Positions 50,301 through 60,034 are shown, counted from the first letter of the stretch. The stretch is DNA of 64,000 bases from Takakia lepidozioides (GCA_030704615.1 CM060731.1:33106001-33170000), one strand, 5' to 3'. The notes: generated by a model from the sequence alone, not told the origin. Numbers and translations are program-made.

Positions 50301-51881
50301 AACATTAATTGTGGTTTCTGGATTTGTTCCTCTCTCATGTTTTCTTCCATTTTGTCCCATAAGCTCTACGAGCTTTCCGCGGACGTTATAAAGCACCATT
50401 TCATTTCATTTCTCCTCCACTCCATCTCCAGGCTGAGCCTAAAGCCCTGGGCCTGTGGGGTTCTAACTTTTGGGCTGCTCACACACAGCAGATTGATACT
50501 TGTGTGAAGGGCTTTCTATAGGATATCTGGAAAGACCGAAGTAATTCTTTATATCAAGGTAAGTCACACTACTGGAGTGAGCCCCTCACAAAGGTAGTGC
50601 CTATTCCCTATGTTTCTGTCCAAACTGGGCATGGGGTCTATGGCCACGAGTGTACGGCAAACATAAGTCTTATAAGTACATTCTCTCCTCCGCTCCTCAG
50701 GGGTGAAGAATCTCTGTAATTACTCACAAACCTCAAAGACAAGAGACTCTGTCCGTGTCAGGTAAGGAAGGCTTCCCAAGTAGAACATGGCCCTGTCACC
50801 ACATGGCTCTGGAAATTTCCCTTTACACCAAAGTGGCACCTGGAACAGCAAAACCAAAACCAAGAGTAAATACTATACTCCTGTATATTTCCATAGGGAG
50901 GTAGGTACCTGTTGCAAAGACTTGGAGAATTTCCGCATTGATACTACAAGAAGATTAGCTTATGGGCTGGTGAATCTAAGCATGGGCTGAAACCTTTCAG
51001 ATTAACAGAATCATCCAAGAGACAGGTGCAGCAAGCCACAAATATCAATATAAATAACAGCAATGCTAAGTGAGGCTTTAGTCCATTCTACCTGAAAGTA
51101 CGGATGAGCTCACCTCAAAAAAATCGAGTAAGAGCAGCCCTGCAAGATTAAGGGACCATAGTAAATTGAGTCGGATGTACCAAAAATAGAATGTGGCAGA
51201 TTCTTCGAAGTTGGGACTCTCTAACACCGTTATTGGCATACAAACTCCATCCTCTACCTGCAGAACGAAATTGTGAGGGACTGACACTAGTGATGACTCC
51301 ACTGGAGCCACCAAAAGACAAAGACCTGTCGCATTATTTGATTCATAGAAGGCCCCAAAGGTGGTGAATTGACAATCCCTCTCTTTCAACATATCCAGAG
51401 CTTAAGCTTATCCAGTTCTCCGCTCGTTGACAAGCTATGATATTGGAGATAGCTTTTGACTAACTTATCCTGCTGCCCCCTGAGCACGCAGGGCTCATAC
51501 GAAGGAACTTGGCACCCCGCACCACAACACTAGAGACCATGAATGTGCGGCCCAAGTGTACATCCATCTGATATTGACCTTAGTTAGCAGGTAGTCTTTC
51601 CAAGAAATAAGAATCGTGTGCTGCAACAAAATGGGTGGTCAAATTGAGCCCCCGGTGGTGAATGAGCCAAAGCAAAATGCTACATACTGCAGAGCGCGGG
51701 AGTGGAGGGCAATTACCTGGTCAACCAGGGCGGCAGCTTTTTCGTACCTGTCGCCACTGGTGATAGCGCCCGAGCGTCTACCAAACACCTTAATACCAGT
51801 GCCTCCGCTATGAGAGTCGTGACGAGAATTACTGCCCGATCGATGTAGGTCACTGCCACTCGCAAGCAGTGATTCCTCCAT
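32391..51881 (-). CDS. TPC1: Two-pore calcium channel TPC1, copy B (inverted paralogue)
   Basis: Same channel as copy A, in the opposite orientation. Exons: 51881-51717, 51257-51114, 50839-50732, 43621-43529, 43100-42967, 39806-39640, 38972-38867, 38410-38333, 38148-38087, 37853-37781, 37635-37570, 37264-37121, 36690-36633, 36222-36115, 35828-35765, 35489-35321, 35120-35056, 34795-34705, 34002-33916, 33225-33133, 32743-32709, 32490-32391. Lengths equal those of A except the exon after filter II (93 versus 90 nt) and the last exon (100 versus 82 nt), giving a C-terminus 6 residues longer. Splice sites are GT-AG with no stops or frameshifts seen. The exon between 42967 and 39806 is again not found. 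Filter II reads [10 protein letters not shown]-hand 2 and the sensor arginines are kept. LINEs enlarge intron 3 to about 7.1 kb and intron 5 to about 3.2 kb. It could be expressed; selection on the exons would settle it. Confidence 0.88.
33304..33590 (+). other. Antisense open-frame segment in TPC1 copy B intron 20
   Basis: Counterpart of 20719-20438 in copy A. It reads [17 protein letters not shown] in one frame, and [15 protein letters not shown] and [14 protein letters not shown] in another. The frame change means this copy is not a single open frame. Unknown origin. Confidence 0.3.
34300..34559 (+). repeat. LINE-A 3' fragment in copy B intron 19, copy B only
   Basis: It contains the end of LINE-A ORF2 in decayed form (region resembling 50210-50310) and the 3' UTR up to 'gttataaagcaccatttcat'. 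It sits beside an older tail shared with copy A (about 34230-34310), but copy A has only the older one. Confidence 0.75.
35937..36098 (-). mobile_element. Young truncated LINE-A in copy B intron 15
   Basis: It begins with (GAAAT)n and carries the 3' UTR and last codons of ORF2, antisense to the plus strand and thus sense with the TPC1 gene. Copy A has about 80 bp of ordinary intron here that is missing from B, so the insertion came with a deletion. Its sequence is almost identical to the copy at 25374-25735. Confidence 0.88.
40731..42921 (+). mobile_element. LINE-B, 5'-truncated, in TPC1 copy B intron 5
   Basis: Copy A is continuous across this site (about 13855-13885), which brackets the insertion. 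The element lacks ORF1 and endonuclease and starts within the region just upstream of RT. It has no ATTTC tail, unlike LINE-A, and ends 'cttatgagtacaat'. A 3' fragment of the same family lies at 50431-50688, and an older one in copy A intron 3. Confidence 0.88.
40738..42917 (+). pseudogene. LINE-B reverse transcriptase
   Basis: Non-LTR RT running from [20 protein letters not shown] through [38 protein letters not shown] and [14 protein letters not shown] to the catalytic [12 protein letters not shown] (about 41560-41600). The C-terminal domain ends with a zf-RVT type zinc motif, [17 protein letters not shown] (about 42537-42590). Two lesions: a one-base deletion near 41055-41065 (DREN, then [10 protein letters not shown] in another frame) and an in-frame TGA at 41814-41816. 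Otherwise the frame is open to the TGA/TAG region at 42917. Inactive, but recent enough to read easily. Confidence 0.9.
44265..44697 (+). repeat. Two old LINE-A tails in copy B intron 3
   Basis: Fragments at about 44265-44405 and 44530-44697. The second ends with 'taccatttcatttcatttct'. Both have counterparts in intron 3 of copy A (12530-12660 and 12235-12420), so they were present before the duplication. Confidence 0.7.
44715..45614 (+). mobile_element. 5'- and 3'-truncated LINE-A joined to a full-length LINE-A
   Basis: It matches the last third of LINE-A ORF2 (compare 49330-50265): [33 protein letters not shown] and [16 protein letters not shown], with frameshifts. It stops at 'cagcttatctgcac', where the 5' UTR of the full-length element begins. 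Its own 3' UTR is not found on either side. Confidence 0.85.
45695..46879 (+). CDS. LINE-A ORF1 protein (coiled coil, RNA-binding type)
   Basis: I chose the ATG at 45695 ([19 protein letters not shown]); the open frame extends upstream into the CT/CG-rich leader, but that part is low-complexity. The protein is about 394 residues. A basic, Ser/Pro-rich N-terminus is followed by a long coiled coil. Within it lie four 11-residue repeats of the type [11 protein letters not shown] (45950-46081, 33-nt units). The C-terminal third (from [15 protein letters not shown] through [20 protein letters not shown] to [15 protein letters not shown]) resembles the RRM-like and C-terminal domains of L1-type ORF1 proteins, which bind the element RNA as trimers. 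The frame is intact and ends with TAG at 46877. ORF2 continues in the same frame. Confidence 0.85.
   Translation: MTSKRQRTAADEVDYPSPSRRPDSPLLLLPAPVSHQASPLRQYSTRSADVQTLRDQISILQTKCISEETLQQVLAARDNDSEERLASLDKDWETRMASLNKNWEKRMDSLDKDWQKRMTSLDKDWQKRMTDRYTDLENNMRVQDSVLQASLQECTSKLQGLAKHLNDKSTHMRLSKLEGEVKTFTEKSLPDPLTASIHLQVESLSKELETHKTATSTMARELQAHKAEASSWANIVKGSTSHNSPHSLEETVSATLREEQQRAFKALNIRVTGKLGGLAEGDPLDAATSLIQQNLALPRGASGIERAWRAGSSEHKVLFIRFKDKGARDRVLRQRPQLRGQGMYLNDDLTPLQYNAMRAQLLQVKQARAQGHYAVYRDGRVIVREHERRPSSSK
46880..50308 (+). pseudogene. LINE-A ORF2: endonuclease, reverse transcriptase, zf-RVT
   Basis: APE-type endonuclease: [34 protein letters not shown] (about 47335-47370), and SDH in [12 protein letters not shown] frameshift near 47610 separates the last part. 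A TGA at 48138 interrupts the linker. The RT has [66 protein letters not shown] and the catalytic [10 protein letters not shown] (about 49084-49113), then another frameshift near 49115-49140. The C-terminal half ([14 protein letters not shown] onwards) ends with a zinc motif [20 protein letters not shown] followed by C. No ATG opens this frame before the endonuclease; it follows ORF1 in frame after one TAG. Confidence 0.9.
50431..50688 (+). repeat. LINE-B 3' fragment in copy B intron 3
   Basis: It matches 42668-42920 of LINE-B: 'aggctgagcctaaagccctg', then the end of the RT frame with an in-frame TAG, then 'ggccacgagtgtacggcaaa'. The counterpart in copy A intron 3 is 12057-12218. Confidence 0.8.
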
Positions 51882-52122
51882 CGCTCGACCTGGCTACCAC
51901 AACCCACCTCGACCTCTCTCTCTCACTCTCTCTCACACTGAGGCAGGGCCATTGCAACCATCCAGCACAGACAGCATTGGCAACCACTGGTAATGCAAAA
52001 CGGCCTCAAAATGCACACAAACTCCACACAAACACAGTCCCTCACTTACCGCACCTCTTCAAAATTCTGCCCCTCCCTTCCCTTCCCTGCGATCCAACCA
52101 ACCACTCTCTCTCCCGCAAACC
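51882..52122 (-). promoter_or_regulatory. TPC1 copy B 5' leader, shared with copy A
   Basis: It matches 10478-10944 of copy A on the opposite strand but without the LINE tails. A short (CT)n stretch at 51911-51940 lies where copy A carries the insertions. Similarity to A ends near 52122, which marks the outer edge of the duplicated block. Confidence 0.6.
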
Positions 52123-53245
52123 AGAGCGCACACATATATATACCTACCTATCTAGCGCAGTGCGTGCGAGGCAGATTCCACCTGTGTCACCGGCTCACCG
52201 GTGACGTGGCGGTTCCAGATTCCCACCACCTCACAGGGGACCAAAGTATCGATACCGAACACCCACGTATCTCCGCTACTAGCTTGTTGACAGTGGACAC
52301 GTGTCCTTGAAATTGTCTAGTCACGGGACTTGACCAACTCGACGTGGATGCATTGTTATTGCGATCCGACAGCAAAAAACGAAGAAGGATACAAGCTCCA
52401 CACAAGAATAGCGATCTTCATACACAGTATATATGTCCGGTGGGCCTCCGTGTGCTGATTCTCGACCTCCCCCCTCTCTAGGTGTTGAAAATGGTGTCTG
52501 AATGAATGGTACATATGTTGAGCATGGATGCGGTGTGGAAGCAACAGAGAGATATATGAGCAACTGCAACAAGTTGGGGCCAATTTCCATGCGATCCTCT
52601 CACCCCTGGATGATGTAGGCCAGAGATCGGGTGACTCTAGCAACCAGCACCCGTGAGAGCCTTGAAATTTCTAGCATATGAATTGTGGTTGTACTCTTGA
52701 GTCCTTGTCCCTTCATTACTTACTTACCTCAACGTCTCCACAACCGACTTTCTCTGCTCGCACCAATGCATTTATTGAGATGGTGCGAGCATAGAGAATC
52801 CAAATGTGGTTTGACCTTGGCAATATTGCTGCAAACACTCAAAGTGTAAGGACAAATATGCCACCATGGAATGCTCTCAATTGTGGAGGAAATGGTAGTT
52901 GCAGTGGTAGGATGCTTATAGCACCAGTTCCATTTGCTCGTGGTTCGTACATGCACCTAGGATCTTTCATGAGTCAACTTTTCGAATCGTCAATTCCAAC
53001 TCTCACACCTCAAAACGACCAGCAAAGACCATTTCTAACGAGCAAACGGCCGTTTCAAAGAAGAAGAGAGCAACAAGGAAGAAGGCCGTGAAACCAGATT
53101 CAGCTAACTTAAATGACGAAGGTGAGGAGAAAAAATATGGTTGTTCATCGAAAGATCAGTGGGTTATTCATTCGATGACCATGCGTGGTAAATGCAAGAC
53201 ACATTTGCCGCTCCACCAAAACGATATGAATACCGGTACATTACA
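52123..53245. other. Intergenic region between TPC1 copy B and the gypsy element
   Basis: No recognised gene. A plus-strand frame at 52804-53091 (with MPPWNALNCGGNGSCSGR and a basic end KRPFQRRREQQGRR) is followed by another short frame. Neither matches a family I know and no splice context supports them. Confidence 0.4.
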
Positions 53246-53615
53246 TGTCACGGACATAGCCCAGAGGAACTTACCAGGAGTAAATATCAAAAGTTACCAA
53301 ATTATCATGTTATCAAAAGTTACCATAATTTATCATGATCTACCATGATTTATCATTAGTTATCGAGTTACCGAGAGTTTCTCAAATTAACGAGAGTAAC
53401 TTAGAAAACTGCTCAGGAAGCTTCTTTTGGATGAAACTTCTCCATCAAGGTACCTCATTTGTTTAAGAAAACTTCTTCATCAAGAAATCCCTATTGGGGA
53501 AGCTTCTTAAGGAATTTCCTAGTAGCTAGTATATATAGGAGGCAAGACTGGATACTCTTCAGTCTCGCCAACACAAGTTCAAGCTACTCTTGTTCCCAGT
53601 CCCAGTAATACAGCA
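53246..53615 (+). repeat. Gypsy 5' LTR, partial
   Basis: It aligns with 59257-59585, both starting TGTCACG. It includes irregular copies of a short 'agttaccat' type unit, then a TATA-like 'agtatatatagg' (about 53526-53538) likely used as the promoter. After 'agtaatacag' the sequence departs from the 3' LTR, so the rest has been lost or replaced. Confidence 0.75.
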
Positions 53616-53754
53616 AACGGCATCCTCTGTAGACTCTCACTTTACAGACTCAATGAAGAATGCGACTTAGTGCTCTATGGTAACTACAAAATGCTTGAGC
53701 TATATCAAACCAATAAGAAACTAACACATGTACTAAGCTGATAGGATTTCGGCA

Positions 53755-54015
53755 AACATGGATGGATGAGTTCATCCAATGGATGGATCCATTCATGTAT
53801 ATACCTTCAAAATGACACGTGTAGTAATAAAGTCATATAAATACCTGTAAAATGCCACGTGTAGTGATTGACTCATATATATGGAATTATGAAATAATCT
53901 GCAGTCATAAGTCACATGCTGTAGATGAACTCATCCAATGGATGAATACATTCGTGTATTTGCCTTCAAAATGATACGTGTAGCGATGTAGTCGTATAAT
54001 TAGAGCTGTGAAAGC
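53755..54015 (+). repeat. Imperfect tandem duplication in the gypsy leader
   Basis: The block 'gatgagttcatccaatggat' with 'ccttcaaaatgacacgtgta' and 'gtcatata' occurs at about 53765-53850 and again at about 53925-54000, with a partial third copy between (53850-53880). Its origin is unknown, and it is not gypsy coding sequence. Confidence 0.65.
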
Positions 54016-54267
54016 ATCTTCAGTCATGGAGTCAAAAGTTTCCATGAAACGTCGTCCACGTGTAGTCAAATATATCACACTAGTAATATAAACCACCCAT
54101 GTCATCATGGTCAACAATGTTTGACCAATACTCCCTAACTTTCCAGAGTCATGTAGTGATATCGATTACTACAGAGTCATAAAATTATGACTGCAACGCA
54201 TTTCAGCGCTCTGTAGTCATCTACCTAGTGCAGTTTTTATGACTCCACCAAAGCCGCAGTCCTAAAA

Positions 54268-55170
54268 ATGCTCATATCTTGCAGTGTTCGCACCTCTACT
54301 GCCCAACTACAACCCGATCAGTCTCAAGATCTTGGCAACGCTCTCAACAATCTGCAACAACAAATTTCACAGTTGAAGGAGTCGAACAAGGGATCTTCAA
54401 CCATACAAGTCCCTACTGCAACGGTTCCTCTTCAACAGATTACAAGAGAACCAAAGATCAATATGCCCGAGAAATTTGATGGGATGAGATCAAGATTTCG
54501 CGATTTTGTTCAACAAATACGATTATTCATACGACTACATCCACAACGCTACCCCAATGAAGGTATTCATGTGGGATTCGCAGGCACCCTTCTATCAGAC
54601 ATTGTTATATTTTGGTTTGCACCGCTATTAGAAAAAAAAATTGCATTTACTATATAATTTTGAAGCGTTCATGTCCGAGTTCACTGGAACGTTTGGAGAG
54701 AATGATAGAGAGAGTGTTGCAGAGACAAAGATGCGAAATCTTCGACAAGAAGCATGTCCTGCTTCCGTTTATGCTGCCGAATTTCGACAACTTGCGTGCG
54801 ACCTCGACTGGAATGAGAAGAGCCTCATTAGTCAGTTTCGATGTGGGCTAAAAGAGGATGTAAAAGATTTGTTGCTGACAATGCAAAACATGAGTACACT
54901 AAGCGAATTCATCACCCAAGTCATTGTATGCGATAATCGTTTGTTCGAAAGACGTCAATAAAAGCGATCTAGATGGTCGACGACGCATCATGCCGCTACT
55001 ACTACGACACCAAACACAACGATCCATCAGACATCCGATAGTGATCATACGCAGATTGATGCTGTCCGATTCAAGCCATTGACGCCACAAAAAAACAAAG
55101 ATGACGCTCGAATGGATTATGTCTTTATTGCGGAGAAGAAGATCACATAGCATTAAATTGCCCCAACAAG
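54268..55170 (+). pseudogene. Gypsy gag
   Basis: Gag reads INMPEKFDGMRSRFRDFVQQ and QRYPNEGIHVGFAGTLL in a first frame. A frameshift at an A-run (about 54634) leads to FMSEFTGTFGENDRESVAET, SVYAAEFRQLACDLDWNEKS and DVKDLLLTMQNM. A stop at 54959 precedes the zinc knuckle CLYCGEEDHIALNCP (about 55121-55165). These are typical retrotrans_gag and CCHC features of chromoviruses. Confidence 0.85.
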
Positions 55171-55329
55171 AGAAGATTCAAAGCTCGGGGTGCAACTCAA
55201 GTGTTCAATACAAGGAGGTCGGAAAACGAAGATGTTCAATCACAGTAGGGACCATGCGGTTGGACACCACAAATTCCTCACCCAAAAAAGGTCTATTTTT
55301 ACCTCCAGACCCTACACCTTGCTTCACAG

Positions 55330-58300
55330 TTCCGGTAAAATCAGAGTGCAAAATCGAGATATCTCTGTAGAAACACTTTTGGACTCAGGGGCTTCAGCAT
55401 GTTTCATTGACAAAACCCCGTTGAAGTCATTGATGGACGTCCGTTAACATCAGGAAATGTTGACCATAAAACTCGACCACTTGAAGTGAAGCTTAAAGAT
55501 CAAGCATCGCATATTGTTTTCAACGTCATCCAGTCTCCAACGAATCCTGTGATCCTTGGACTTCCGTGGTTCGTACTTCACAATTCTGACATCGACTGGC
55601 GATCGCGAAAATTTTTTGCAAGACAAAAATGTAGAAACATCAAAGGTATTTAACCCCTGTACCAAAAAAGATGCGGCATTTGCACTTTATGCGATTTCGA
55701 TCAAGACCACAACAGACAAAGGTACTTCAACATTACCCACTCAATATCAAGATTTCAATGATGTCTTCGAGAAGAAAAATGCAGACATATTGCCAGAACA
55801 TCAACCTTCTAATTGTGTAATTGAGTTACAAGAATGAGCCCAACCACCATTCGGTCCAATCTATAAGTTATCCTAGACGGAGTTGACTGCATTACGTGGA
55901 TACATTGATGAAAATTTGTCGAAGCATTTCATCCGACATTCAAAATCACCTTCAGGGGCGTCTATCTTGTTTGTGAAAAAGAAGAACGGATCATTACGCA
56001 TGTGTGTAGACTATCACGGTCTCAACAAAGTTACAATTAAGAATCGTTGTCCGTTGCCGCTGATTTCTGGGTTTCTCGACCATCTGGGATGAGCGAAGAT
56101 TTTCACCAAAATTGACTTGAGATGAGCTTATAACCGTGTACGGATACAAGAAGGAGACGAATGGAAAACAGCTTTTTGAACAAGGTATGGACATTTTGAA
56201 TACAGTGTTATGCCTTTCGGTCTTACAAATGTTCCAGCAATTTTTCAACATATGATGAATGACATCTTTCGAGAATTTTTAGATGACTTTGTAGTCATTT
56301 ATTTGGATGACATTTTGATATTTTCACAGAATGAAGAAGAACATGGCCGCCATATACGCCTTGTCCTTGATAAATTAAGAAAAAAATGACTATATATCAA
56401 GTTGGAAAAATGTCTTTTCCATCGATCTGAAGTTGAATTTCTGGGCTACATTATTTCCGACAAAAGCGTCTTTATGGATCAGAAGAAAATACAAACCATC
56501 ATTGAGTGGATTAAACCAACTTCGGTCCGAGATGTACAATGTTTTCTGGAATTTGTAAATTTCTATAGAATCTTCATCAATGACTACTCCAAAATTGCTG
56601 CACCATTGACACGACTCACAATGAAGGACAAATTTATATGGGACGAGAATGCTGACCAGATATTTGAAAGGCTGAAGTAGGCATTTACACCGGCTCCAAT
56701 ACTGGTACATGCAGACCCATCTAAACCATTCTTTTTGGAAGCAAATGCATCGGACTTTGCAATTGGCGTTATATTCTCTCAATACGGTACGGATGACCGA
56801 CTTCACCCTGTTGATTTTCGTTCTCGCAAAATTTCCGCTGCAGAGATCAATTATGAAATCCATGACAAAGAACTTCTAGCGATCATCGATGCTTTTGAGG
56901 AGTGACGTCATCTATTGGAGGGAGCTAAACATCAGGTCACTATCTAGACCGATCACAAAAACCTCGAATATTTTATGAGTGCTTGTGTTTTGAATCGACG
57001 TCAAGCAAGATGGGGTATGTCACTAGCAAGGTTTGATTTTGTTATTACTATCGCCCCAGACATCTTCAAGGGAAACCCGATGTTTTTTCTCGATGATCGT
57101 ATCTTCCGCCGAAAAAAATGGAGACAACTTTCGACCAACAGAAATCCATCATCTTGAAACTAGCAAATCTCCAATTGAATATGCTATCAATGTCCACCTA
57201 TGACGATGCAAAGATCATAAAAGAGATTCAGGAAGCATTGAAGAGCGACCAATTTGCTATAACACTACGAAGTCAACTAAATCGACCTCGAGACAACCCA
57301 CATGTTATAAACGATTTCGAATTCAAAGATGACTTATTTTATTTCAAGAGACTTCTCTATGTACATCTAGGACCTATACGACTTCGAATTCTTCAAACAG
57401 GTCATGATATTCCGGCTGTAGGACATTTCGGCTTCAACAAAACAATGGAATTGATATCCAGGGACTATTGGTGGCCGCAAATGTAGAAACTCGTGAAAGA
57501 ATTTATAAAATCTTACGACACGTGTGTTAGAGCGAAGGGACCACGACATCGACCTTACGGTCTTCTTCAACCATTACCTATTCTTAAGGGTCTATGGTCG
57601 TCTGTGCCTATGGACTTTATTACGGACCTTCCAATTTCCAAGACCACCGATTCAATCCTTGTTATTGTGGATCATTTTACGAAGATGACACATTTCATTC
57701 CATGTAATAAGACGGTTACCGGCGAGGAAACTGCAAGACTTTCTTCAATAATATCTACCGCATTCATGGACTTCCGAAGGATATCGTATCTGATCGAGGA
57801 CCACAGTTCATATCAATTTTTTGGAGGGGATTATTTCACATATTGGATATTAAGATCAACCTCTCTACAGCTAATCATCCACAGGATGGTCAAACCGAAC
57901 GCGTAAACCAGATTTTGGAGCAATATCTTCATTGTACGATAAATTATCACCAAGATAATTGGACGGACCTTCTGCCATTGGCTAAGTTTGCCTACAACAA
58001 CAATATATATTCTTCGACCAAGCAAACTCCATTTTTTTTCAATTATGATCATCATCCTTGAGCAAACCATTTCCACGTGAAGACTGTTGGAAGCCCTGTT
58101 GTAGAAAACCTTGCTACTCATCTTGCCACGATTCGCAAGGAGCTTACATCTCACCTCGCAGAAGCTCAAAAACAATACAAGGAGTATGCAGATCAACATC
58201 GCCAACTCCAACCCGAGTTCAAGGTCGGAGATCGTGTGTGCCGAAAACTAACCGGATTTATTTGTCGAATAATTTTCAATGGTCCTAGGCGTTGATAATC

Positions 58301-58661
58301 CAACTTCGTTGATGGTCGCGAGGTTTGTATGTCCCATTGAAGAAGTGAACTCCCACGAAGTATGCGCATCCATCCAGTCTTTCATGTTTCATTATTGGAG
58401 TTGTATCATCCATCGAATATTTCATGGAGAGTTTCTGTACCACCTCCACCAATCGAAGTCAATCAAGAAATCGAGTATGAAGTCGACGAAATCCTAGACT
58501 CTCGCATCAAGTATAAACGTCTTGAGTATTTCGTACATTGGAAAGGCTACGACATCAGCGAATGAACGTGGGAACCTTCATCCAACTTTGCCAATACATC
58601 TGACAAAGTCCAAAACTTTCATCAACGATATCCAGCTAAGCCCCGAGCTACACGTCAATAA
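55330..58661 (+). pseudogene. Gypsy pol with C-terminal chromodomain
   Basis: Protease LLDSGASACFIDK (about 55376-55415). RT from PPFGPIYKLS through [20 protein letters not shown] and [10 protein letters not shown] to the catalytic [11 protein letters not shown] (about 56294-56326). RNase H with LHPVDFRSRKISAAEINYEI. Integrase HHCC region ending FNKTMELISRDYWWPQM and core with VPMDFITDLP and VDHFTKMTHFIP. The chromodomain reads [19 protein letters not shown] then [10 protein letters not shown] (about 58475-58562); in active elements it steers integration to marked chromatin. In-frame stops at 55835, 55874, 56090, 56123, 56177, 56387, 56678, 56903, 56945, 57484, 58059 and 58563, and frameshifts near 57115, 57840 and 58290, show long inactivity. 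Confidence 0.9.
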
Positions 58662-59256
58662 GACGTCACAATGATGATGTCAGCTAAGTTAGTTTCAAGG
58701 TGAAGACTCGACATTCAGTGTACCTGATACACGCTAAGGAAGGATGAGCACAATACATCAGTATATATAACTACACTTCCAGCGTCCTGTATTGGCAGCA
58801 TGGAGTCACAGGAACCAGGTACATTAGAGCTGTCGCTTATCCAACTACCAGATCAGCCGTTCCGACTCTCACGACCTTCAACATCACGCCGACGCTCTCG
58901 AGACGATGGACCACCAATGCGACACGTACTTCCTCGTCTGGACCTCGTACGACGGCAAATGGAGCCTACTCGAAGTATGATAATCTTGTTGGAGGTTGAG
59001 GCTTCGAACCCACAGGGCAACGAAATCATGTTTGAAAGCAGCTTCGAAAATCAGAATGCTCAAATCATTGTGTGGTCCCAAGTTCAAGATGTTGGACACT
59101 ATTGATGGTTGTAGAGACCTATATATCATTTGAGTCAAGAACGAAGAGCCAAATATTTGGCAAGTACCATTCGCCGGATTTTGGATTTTCTCCAACTCTA
59201 AGTAAGTCCAAGATTTTCCCACTCCACGAAGAACTCGGCGTTAGAGGACGGGGTGA

Positions 59257-59821
59257 TGTCACGAACATAGCCCAGAGAAACTTACCAGGAGTAAATATCA
59301 GTTACCAAAAGTTACCATGATTTACTATAAGTTATCATTAGTTACCGAGTTACCGAGAGTTTACCAAATTAACGAGAATAACTTGGGAAACTGCTTAGGA
59401 GGCTTCCTACTTCTCCATCAAGGTACCTCATTTGTTTGAGGAAACTTCTCCATCAAAAAACCTCCATTGGAGAAGCTTCTTAGGGAACTTCTTAGTAGCC
59501 AGTATATATATGAGACAAGACTGGACACTCTTCAGTCTCGCCAACACAAGTTCAAGTTACTCTTGTTTCCAGTCCTAGTAATACAGTCTAGCTTCCAATA
59601 CTCTAGTCCAGTTTCTAGTATCTGGTACCCCAGTCCAGTTTCCAACATTCCAGTATTCGAGTCAGTTCTAGTACCTTGTACTCTTGTCCATTGTTATAAA
59701 GATCATCTTGATTCATGTTTACCCATCATGCATTCGGCCACGCCGACCTTGACTTCTTGTCTAATCTTGTACCTCTAGTCTGATATCTTATTTGTGTTCA
59801 GTCATGTTCTCGTCCTTGACA
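59257..59821 (+). repeat. Gypsy 3' LTR
   Basis: It begins TGTCACGAACATAGCC just after the polypurine tract. It carries the same 'agttaccat' type repeats and a TATA-like 'cagtatatatat' (about 59502). The end at 59821 is chosen because 'cttgaca' there gives the TG...CA / TGTCA-TGACA ends usual for LTRs. Confidence 0.7.
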
Positions 59822-60034
59822 TAACGTGTCATATGTCTTGCGATGTGAATGAATCTTGGGCTTATGTGTCTCTTGAGTTTAACATACAAATATGTAAGAC
59901 CAAGCAGATTATACGATGGATAATATGTTGATATGTTGAAGATATCATTTGCAATGCGTTCAACAGATAATAATAAGCTTTGAAAATTCTGAGCCAGAAA
60001 GGGGCAGCTACGTCTGCTGAACCTTGATCACATT

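Larger units (their letters stand above)
45615..50412 (+). mobile_element. LINE-A, nearly full-length non-LTR retrotransposon
   Basis: Order: CT-rich 5' UTR with (CG)8 at 45659-45674, ORF1, ORF2 with endonuclease and RT, and a 3' UTR with 'ccataagctctacgagcttt', ending in tandem ATTTC units at about 50397-50412. It lies in intron 3 of TPC1 copy B, antisense to the gene. At least eight 3' fragments of the same family are scattered in this window. Three frameshifts and one stop in ORF2 make this copy inactive. Confidence 0.92.
53246..59821 (+). mobile_element. Ty3/gypsy chromodomain LTR retrotransposon, heavily decayed
   Basis: LTR-like ends start with TGTCACG at 53246 and 59257. The domain order is gag, CCHC, protease, RT, RNase H, integrase, chromodomain, which places it among the chromoviruses. 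A polypurine tract 'ttagaggacgggg' precedes the 3' LTR. The 5' LTR matches the 3' LTR only for its first 370 bp (to about 53613). Pol contains a dozen in-frame stops plus frameshifts. No target duplication could be matched. The right end is my estimate from a terminal TGACA. Confidence 0.88.

Noticed and set aside
53280-53400. Short repeats as a CRISPR-like array
   Set aside because: Units are irregular, without spacers of fixed length, inside a gypsy LTR of a plant genome.
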